From contig NC_091131.1 of the NCBI RefSeq assembly GCF_040183065.1, positions 100,688,330 through 100,752,329 on the forward strand: a DNA stretch of 64,000 nt. The letters are read 5' to 3'. The translations under genes were made by a program, and so were the position numbers. The stretch's first letter is position 1, and each line of letters begins with the position of its first letter. Under the pieces are notes generated by a model, which saw only the letters and a list, made by a program, of their open reading frames with translations, did no database searches and had not been told where the DNA came from. Source of the stretch: Periplaneta americana (lineage: Eukaryota; Arthropoda; Insecta; Blattodea; Blattidae). Positions 59,483 through 64,000 of the stretch are shown piece after piece.

Positions 59483-62400
59483 TTGTAAAGCTTTGTACTT
59501 TTTATTGCAGACTCAAACACCCACCACTGAAAAAGAATTGGAGGCCAAAAAGAAGATTGAGAAATTCATACAAGTAAGTCAGTTACTGAACATTCGAGTT
59601 ACACTTTCCAATTTTTACACGGGAACTGACTAGTCTATTCGTATTTCACTAAGTTTCACGCTTCTTTTTTCTTGATATACCGTAACAGAAAATGGAAAGA
59701 GCTCTACTAGGGACTACAGCTACTGTCAAAATTAGTTCCTAATTCATGGGGTAGATGCATGGACATTGATGGCATATATTATAAAAATAAAAAAAAAAAG
59801 AGTATGAAATTTCTAAGATCATTGGTGAGTTACAATATTTTCGATCATAAATGGAATACAGACGTCAGACAAGAGTTTAATGCTTTATAACAAACATCAT
59901 ATATATAACAGATTACACAAGTGGATAGGGTGGTAGACAATGTACTTAGGAAGGAAGTAGTACTATAGTTTTACAGTGAACTACGAACTACAAAAAAAAA
60001 AAAAAAAACGATATGTTGGATGTCCTCAAAAGCTACGGAATGATCAGCTGAACGACTCAATTGAATATGTGGAAAAATAAACAAAACAATGAAGAATAAA
60101 CAGGATACATAAGTTATATGGAAGCAAGACATGAGCAACGAATAATAATGATAGCAAGAGGCAGCAAATGAATGAAATGAGATTTTTATAGCAATGTTGA
60201 TTGTAACTAAACAGAAGGTGAGAAATGAGAATGTAAGACAATAACCGAGATTATTCAACAGCAATGAAAATGTGGTAGAACATAAGCAAAAATGGCTAGA
60301 CTGCTGAAGAAGAATGTGTCAAAAGACACTACCGTACAAAATATAAGTGGCAGTTCGTGATAAAATTCATACGTGGTACCTAGCAGTTAACTTACAGCTA
60401 TAAATTTTGCATACTGAAAATGCCTTCAAAACATGCAACATAGCTTTAATCCCGACAGAAAAGATACATAACAAAATATGAGGAAGGGGGTTCATTTTTT
60501 ACAATAAAATTACAAATAAAATATAACTATGTAGAACAGCTGTTATTAAAATCATTATAAACAATAAAAATGTCAAATAATACTGTACACATCATACTGT
60601 CATATTAAATATCTTCCTTAGTTCTGCTCGAAAAGGAAGTCCATTGCTATGAGTCAAGTTATCAATAACTTCCTAATTGAAATTGGAAATGTTTATGATG
60701 ATAAAATCTTTTTTCACTGAAAGTATAGCTAAAACCGAAAGCTTCTCTTGTCCCATGGTATTTTTTTATAGTCTGCTCTATGTTTAGAACTGGAGTGGTT
60801 AGTCCTTAAGTTCTAATTTCCAACTTTTCTTCTGCTGAATGCAAACTGAAGGGTTTTAACAGCAAATTGAACACTGAATTCATGTTGAAAATACATTAGT
60901 TGAGCCCCTGTCGAGTTTAAATAAACATCACTAACAGCAACAAGACTATTCAATACCGCCTTGCCACCAGAATTCGCAATGTAGAACATTTTGGTTCAAG
61001 TCGTGAAAGAAATAGGCTAAATGTGCGCGCACAAGAAACCAGTGAGAATTCCGATCGTTTATACAGTGGCAGAATAACTGACACACATCGCTAGATTGAA
61101 CACAAACGAAGTTATGTTGCTATTGACTCCCGAGAGTTTTAAAAGAATCGCTGTTCAGAAACAATTAATTTCAATGTCATGGGGAAGAGAAACAGTTTAA
61201 TATCGATTCAATTTAAAAGAATATAATACAGGAGATGGTAAAAGTAACGGTTATGCAAACCTGCAACCAGACTAGAAACCACCACTGAAAAATATTGAAA
61301 AACACACTACACTACCTGTACATAGAAGAAGATTTGGTAGACAAAACGAGAGATGGTTGGATCAATGAGATATGACATGACATATCATCCAAAAACCAAA
61401 GAGGTAAAGCTGCTCTTTTTCCTCTAATTATGTTGCAAAAACGTATAATCAAAATTTGTTTGAAAAGGCGACTGGATTATCCAACAAATTTGATCCATTC
61501 TGAATTGAATGTTTTTAGAATTGACCAAATTTATAAATACTCTTTAATGAAATTCTATCATAAAAATAGAATGAAATTTGTAGCTCAGCCACATGCTCAT
61601 AATACGAGACGAAATGAAATTCTTAAATTAGTTGAACCTAAATGTTTCACATCCGCTGCTTTACTACACAGTACAAATTATGGTCCACGGCTATATAATT
61701 CGATAATAAAATTTCATCCAGAATTGACTACTTTAAGCAATGAAATTTTCAGATCCAGAATTAAAAAATTTATATGACAGACTTCCCTGTATATATATTA
61801 TGTACCATGTATTGTAAAACAAGTTTATTTCTATCCTAAGTGTATTTTTCTATTTTATCTTGGTTACTATATCAACATGACCTGCACTAATTATACTACT
61901 AATAATAATTTAATATTAATCCATCAATCTAAACATCGTCTCTTTTTTCACTCAGTTATTATTAGTATTATTATTTACTAATTTTATTACAATCTTTATG
62001 TGAGCTTTTTTCTTAAGTATTTTGTCTACAAAGTATGTGTATCTATGTAACGGAACTGTCCCCGAACACGAGCTTTGCTCTTTCGGGGTATTTTAATGTA
62101 ACGTTTTTATGTATATGTTATTATTAAATAAATAAATAAATAAAAAAATAAAAGCGTGATGAAGAAAAAGATGATCAGTTTTTAACTTAATTCTTCTATA
62201 TGGAAATGAAACAGGTCCGGTAGTAACAACTGGCACAAAATCATCTTTCCTTAAAGACAAGAATAAATGTCAGCTCAAATGGTTGTCTAATGGTTGACTT
62301 CCAAAGCCGAGCTTTTGATAACTAAGCTTGTGGCTCTTTCAAGCTAGTTTCGACGTAATATCCATTTTCAATTTATGCACATTGTACATTTGCGGTAGTG

Positions 62401-62625
62401 TGGTATTTTCATACAACTATGGATCAATGAGATTTTAAATATCTTACTATGAGCTGAAAACAAAGCTATGGCTAACATGGACAAAGAATTTGATTTTATT
62501 AATTTCCATTCTTAGACAAACGATCTTTTACATATGTACTAATATGGAATCAACAACTTTACTTCATTTTTTGACAAAAGAGCACTTATAGACTTTTTTT
62601 GAGCAGTGTATAATGTAAACCGGTA

Positions 62626-62667
<42 letters not shown>

Positions 62668-63008
62668 CTTATTACTTAACAGAGGTATACCTGTCACTGT
62701 TAGTTGAAGATACTATGAATGTTATGAAAACATAGGACACACCACTGGTACTACATTACATGATGACTGGGGCAGGGTTTATTTAAACTATATTCTGTTG
62801 GTCCACGTGTGTCTGTGTGTATGCTTGTGTGTGCATGTGCGTTTATGAAACATCAGTCCAATTGTTAGGGTCGGTCCATTGAGAAATTTTCCAAAATTTC
62901 CAAATCCGCCTCTGACTATGAACAAACCATTACAAGACAGACTCTCACTTCAATATGTGGTAAAACACCTCGAATAACGATAAAACGTTGCCTTTGGTTT
63001 AGCTGTTT

Positions 63009-63059
<51 letters not shown>

Positions 63060-64000
63060 TATAGCTACTCAGTGGCAGATTGACCATGCACAGATTGTCC
63101 CTCTCCAACTGTGTGCTGTGTATGAGCTCATAAACAACGTGATCTTGATATCAATGGTATCTTAAATGTGGTAAACAGTAAAGGAAGAAATAATTCACTG
63201 TGCTATAGCATTACTCGAAAGAGCTTGCAATTAAATTCAATACTGGTACTGTTACCAGCAAACAAAATTTAATGAAACATAAACCAACCTAATAGTGTGA
63301 ACACTTTTACCAAAAATGAATAGGCTATCAGTATGCATTACGACAAGTCGTGTAGTAACGCCTTGTTAGTGGGATCATTTACACAGTGCAATTGTCAGGT
63401 TATAATTTTGCAATAACTATCTTATTCTCTACATTTCACGCTTCTTTTCCCTGTCTCAAGTGCTCCTAAACTATTACTTCTTTAGTCCTAATGAAAATCT
63501 GGCCTTATATGTATTATGATGTCTCCATTTGTTCATAGGAATTGGCAACCGTTGACACTGCTGAACGGGAATCTCGGCTGGAGAAAGCAGCAGCTGACGA
63601 CAACGTGTTACTGGTAACTGCATTATTGAAAATAGGGACAGACCCATCAAAGCAAGGACATCGGAAACGAACACCTCTGCACCGCGCAGCCAAGGCTGGT
63701 CACCTTGAGGTGTCGCGTCTGTTACTAGATGCTGGCGCTCCCATAGAGGCAGAAGACGATGCACGACACAGACCATTGCATGAGGCCACCCAGTCCAGGA
63801 ATCTGGCCCTCATGAACCTGCTGCTTGACCGGGGCGCACTTGTAGACCCTCGTAATGTGTGGAACCAGACGCCACTACACTGGGCGACCACTATTTCTGT
63901 TGCAGAGACCCTCGTCAAGAGAGGTGCCAACATTAAGGCGAAAGACACAAGTGGAAGAACCCCAGAGCAATATATGAGAAAGCACGGATTTCACAAGGTG
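45685..64000 (+). CDS. coiled-coil and ankyrin-repeat protein gene, runs off the right edge
   Basis: Four plus-strand exons in one phase (45,685-46,815; 52,442-52,513; 59,511-59,573; 63,539 to the edge) join without a stop into at least 576 codons. The first exon is almost all glutamine- and lysine-rich coiled coil. The two short exons encode a linker (TQxPTTExE...). The last exon starts an ankyrin domain: RTPLHRAAKAGHLEVSRLLL, RHRPLHEATQSRNLALMNLL, NQTPLHWATTISVAETLV and GRTPEQY. Ankyrin stacks bind partner proteins and long coiled coils oligomerise, so a scaffold role is likely, but that is inference. I do not recognise the gene. The first ATG follows a TTTATGTTTCAG acceptor, so 5' exons (coding or not) may lie upstream. 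Introns are 4-7 kb and full of insertions. Confidence 0.75.
46919..46985. repeat. (ATT)n microsatellite
   Basis: About 22 TTA units in the first visible intron of the ankyrin gene. Confidence 0.95.
47161..47757 (-). other. 198-codon open frame of unknown nature, antisense in an intron
   Basis: Uninterrupted for about 600 bases, in unusually GC-balanced sequence for the region. I recognise no domain, and the composition (many C, H, S, Y) is not typical of a folded protein. It may be a transposon piece or chance. Confidence 0.2.
47765..47908 (+). repeat. partial third copy of the duplicated intron block
   Basis: From AACAATGGTAGAATGACTGG to ACCTCTGGTCTTTACGAGAT the sequence follows 52,505-52,640 (the donor side of the second exon) with moderate divergence, and both run into a (TAA)n tract. 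The exon that should precede it is not recognisable here. Confidence 0.6.
47909..47971. repeat. (TAA)n microsatellite
   Basis: About 20 AAT units directly after the duplicated block. Confidence 0.95.
48028..48215 (+). mobile_element. tRNA-derived SINE (family C)
   Basis: Head CGAGTTGGCTCAGACGGTAA (A box region) and GGGTTCAAATCCC (B box), then a short body with TCATGGTTTACCTC. The head is unlike families A, B and D. No clear target duplication. Confidence 0.7.
48420..48468. repeat. (ATT)n microsatellite
   Basis: About 16 ATT units. Confidence 0.95.
48871..49157 (+). mobile_element. tRNA-derived SINE (family A), full length
   Basis: TGCCCGGTAGTTCAGTTAGT (A box) and TGGTTCGATCCC (B box), the body GAACGGTCCCGAGGTTCACT, and the 3' end CATGTGAAGGGACTACCTTT. 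The same family as 29,821-30,117 and 57,553-57,794. Confidence 0.85.
49160..50180. repeat. intron segment with C-run and (TAA)n tracts
   Basis: A run of about 17 C lies at 49,433-49,449. (TAA)n tracts lie at 49,909-49,960 and 49,986-50,031, then an A-rich run at 50,081-50,103. Otherwise nothing recognised. Confidence 0.8.
50190..50512 (-). mobile_element. probable tRNA-derived SINE (family E)
   Basis: Read on the minus strand: CCAGTGGCTAGAGCACCGGA (A box) and GTTTGATTCTCG (B box), then the body, ending in GACCAGTCTCCTATGACGCA. The last block recurs near 48,640 and 58,548, so the body is dispersed. Confidence 0.5.
51091..51990 (+). mobile_element. mariner transposon fossil
   Basis: Inverted ends share AAGTTCGTAGCGTTTT, with TA at both borders. 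About 900 bp. Catalytic-end text on the plus strand: LLQHDNASLYTPP, then SLYSPDLAPSDFYPFRSLSN, LQGNSFDNEDYLQIWLDVFF, and LPLRWQRIIDDVGEYI. The N-terminal half is short and broken. It sits in the left copy of a duplicated intron. The sister copy at 58,950-58,965 lacks it, so it arrived after the duplication. Confidence 0.85.
51996..52441 (+). repeat. duplicated intron block, left copy
   Basis: Matches 58,960-59,510 over several hundred bases (for example TCACTTGTAACTT, GAAAATCAGTATTTGTCA, CATGCTGCTCCTAAATAAAT). It leads straight into the second exon, as the right copy leads into the third. Confidence 0.85.
52442..52513 (+). CDS. linker exon 2 of the ankyrin gene
   Basis: 24 codons (TQIPTTEEEMVTEKEIKNIA plus four T) between TTGTTATTACAG and ACG|GTAGGA. 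In frame with its neighbours. Sister of the exon at 59,511-59,573. Confidence 0.75.
52655..52796. repeat. (TAA)n(ATT)n palindromic microsatellite
   Basis: About 16 TAA units run through a short switch into about 25 ATT units, so the two halves are reverse complements and could form a hairpin. Confidence 0.95.
52820..53985 (-). mobile_element. LINE fossil (reverse transcriptase to C-terminus)
   Basis: Minus-strand blocks in order: FVDLEKAFDSVPLAKLWNVL, GLWQGCSVSPILLKMYL, then in other frames EYLGVKINKNATQDDDIKHR, LTTYGAETWKLN, LLALEMDFLRRSARHS, LDFVKYTVRMV and RLPRRVLDWIPEG. This is the reverse transcriptase and thumb of a non-LTR element that shares text with 23,740-24,330. Several frame breaks and no endonuclease. 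Confidence 0.8.
54014..54494. mobile_element. MITE with 55-base inverted ends and TA target
   Basis: Left TGTAGTGATTAGTTCGCCAT, right in reverse TGTAGTGATTAGTTCACTGT, with pairing through GTACTCACTT(T/C)GACAG. TA flanks at 54,012-54,013 and 54,495-54,496. No coding capacity. Confidence 0.85.
54567..54847. mobile_element. MITE with 25-base inverted ends and TA target
   Basis: Left CAGTACGATTATTTAGTCCT, right in reverse CAGACCAATTATTTAGTCCT. TA flanks at 54,565-54,566 and 54,848-54,849. It is GC-rich inside. Confidence 0.85.
55400..55490. repeat. (CCA)n/(ACC)n tract
   Basis: Imperfect CCA/CCG/CTA triplets for about 90 bases, unlike the AT-rich repeats around it. The sequence 54,850-55,399 shows nothing recognised. 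Confidence 0.9.
55690..57090 (+). mobile_element. Penelope-like element, broken, with a MITE inside
   Basis: A reverse transcriptase part (GLPMGSPISSILAEIYIHNI and WHRYVDDILILYKG) is followed downstream by a GIY-YIG endonuclease part (YKLSCNSCNDFYIGQTGRAF). This order is the mark of Penelope-like retroelements. It is 5'-truncated, broken in several places, and carries a MITE at 56,164-56,381. It looks moderately old. Confidence 0.85.
56164..56381. mobile_element. MITE with 40-base inverted ends inside the Penelope-like element
   Basis: Left CCGTAATTTCCCATAACTAT, right in reverse CCGTCATTTCCTATAACTAT, with pairing on through GGTCCTGGAA and ACAACTAT. TA flanks at 56,162-56,163 and 56,382-56,383, so it is probably Tc1/mariner-type. 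Confidence 0.85.
57521..58539 (-). mobile_element. hAT transposon remnant with TTF-type zinc finger
   Basis: Ends CAGTGGCGAAGCTAAG and, in reverse, CAGTGGCGAAGTTGTTAAG. Flanks GTTATAGG (57,513-57,520) and GCTATAGG (58,540-58,547) match at 7 of 8 bases. The minus strand from about 58,158 reads ERTFRSFVKLKEKLFSSW, then after one stop KYPWLAGCFETNKLYCYPC, ILFGSENEWS. That is the TTF-type zinc finger found at the N-terminus of ZMYM-like hAT transposases. The catalytic and dimerisation regions are gone, so it is an internally deleted copy. A SINE is inserted in it. Confidence 0.82.
57553..57794 (-). mobile_element. tRNA-derived SINE (family A), 5'-truncated, inside the hAT remnant
   Basis: The same body as the other family A copies, but the minus-strand head stops within the B box (GGGTTCGATCCC is cut short). 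An exact 15-base target duplication, TGTAAATACTGGGTA, lies at 57,538-57,552 and 57,795-57,809. Confidence 0.93.
58879..58932. repeat. (TA)n microsatellite
   Basis: About 25 TA units. Confidence 0.95.
58940..59510 (+). repeat. duplicated intron block, right copy
   Basis: Sister of 51,070-51,090 plus 51,996-52,441. Here CAACTGCACATTTGG runs on to AAATAAATAGCC without the mariner that splits the left copy. A (TGA)n(TAA)n tract at 59,415-59,482 is extra. Confidence 0.85.
59511..59573 (+). CDS. linker exon 3 of the ankyrin gene
   Basis: 21 codons (TQTPTTEKELEAKKKIEKFI plus Q) between TTTTTATTGCAG and CAA|GTAAGT. In frame with its neighbours. Sister of the exon at 52,442-52,513 and equally open, so both may be used, in series or as alternatives. 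Confidence 0.75.
59574..61270. other. intron of the ankyrin gene, little recognised
   Basis: A poly-A run at 59,993-60,008 and generally AT-rich sequence. At 61,310-61,370 the text RRRFGRQNERWLDQ may be a scrap of a LINE C-terminus. Nothing else that I can name. Confidence 0.4.
61395..62152 (+). mobile_element. LINE 3' end (Jockey/CR1-like C-terminus plus 3' UTR)
   Basis: An open frame to 61,777 reads MLQKRIIKICLKRRLDYPTN, then HAHNTRRNEILKLVEPKC and YGPRLYNSIIKFHPEL. LQKRIIRI...HNTR... is the usual C-terminal text of Jockey/CR1-like LINEs. The 3' UTR follows, with the near-palindrome CCCCGAACACGAGCTTTGCTC and TTTCGGGG, and ends in a TAAATAAATAAATAAA tail at about 62,125-62,152. The kept reading frame is intact, so it is not very old. 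Confidence 0.75.
62153..63538. other. intron of the ankyrin gene, with two (AT)n tracts
   Basis: (TA)n tracts lie at 62,630-62,666 and 63,013-63,058, and a GT-rich patch at 62,800-62,840. No gene or transposon recognised. Confidence 0.7.
63539..64000 (+). CDS. ankyrin-repeat exon, open at the window edge
   Basis: 154 codons from the acceptor GTTCATAG to the window end. A linker (ELATVDTAERESRLEKAAAD) leads into ankyrin repeats of about 33 residues with TPLHxAA turns. GC content is much higher than in the introns. The exon probably continues past the edge. Confidence 0.88.

Overview
The window is animal nuclear DNA, most likely from a cockroach (Blattodea, probably Periplaneta). The evidence is AT-rich sequence, GT-AG introns up to about 7 kb, a very dense load of LINEs, tRNA-derived SINEs and short inverted-repeat transposons, and 3' ends of an RTE-like LINE that I remember as very common in Periplaneta. 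The species call is inference. Four host genes are visible. No rRNA gene, CRISPR array, LTR element or retroviral gene was seen.

Layout. 1-4.4 kb is intergenic, with one MITE, two simple repeats and two LINE scraps. 4.4-14.7 kb holds a nine-exon plus-strand sugar transporter of the insect trehalose-transporter (Tret1-like) type, 526 codons, with a candidate TATA/Initiator at its 5' end. 14.7-26 kb is a transposon field: LINE 3' ends, an RNase H-bearing LINE, hAT and mariner transposase fossils, a hAT element with a perfect 8-bp target duplication, and SINEs. 26.2-26.9 kb is a minus-strand gene for mitoribosomal protein mS38 (AURKAIP1), with an 18-residue tandem duplication and a foldback MITE just upstream. 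28.4-30.3 kb is a minus-strand LINE split by a SINE.

33.5-37.3 kb is the most unusual locus. It is an intronless reading region that encodes a signal peptide, an LRRNT cap, many leucine-rich repeats, an LRRCT cap and then a rhodopsin-family seven-helix receptor. The receptor part looks like bombesin/CCHamide-type peptide receptors rather than the classical LGR receptors. The copy is broken: a hAT-type MITE sits inside the coding sequence, and there is one stop and about six frame changes. 37.3-45.6 kb is repeat-rich: a GATA/GACA tract, several MITEs, a deleted mariner and an RTE-like LINE.

45.7-64.0 kb is a plus-strand gene that runs off the right edge. It has a 377-codon coiled-coil exon, two short sister exons made by an internal duplication of gene and intron sequence, and an ankyrin-repeat exon. 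Its introns carry SINEs, LINEs, a mariner whose empty site survives in the sister intron, a Penelope-like element carrying a MITE, and a three-level nest (inverted-repeat element, hAT, SINE). The four host genes show no shared pathway. What links the window is repeated transposition, and many insertions keep exact target duplications, so their order can be read.
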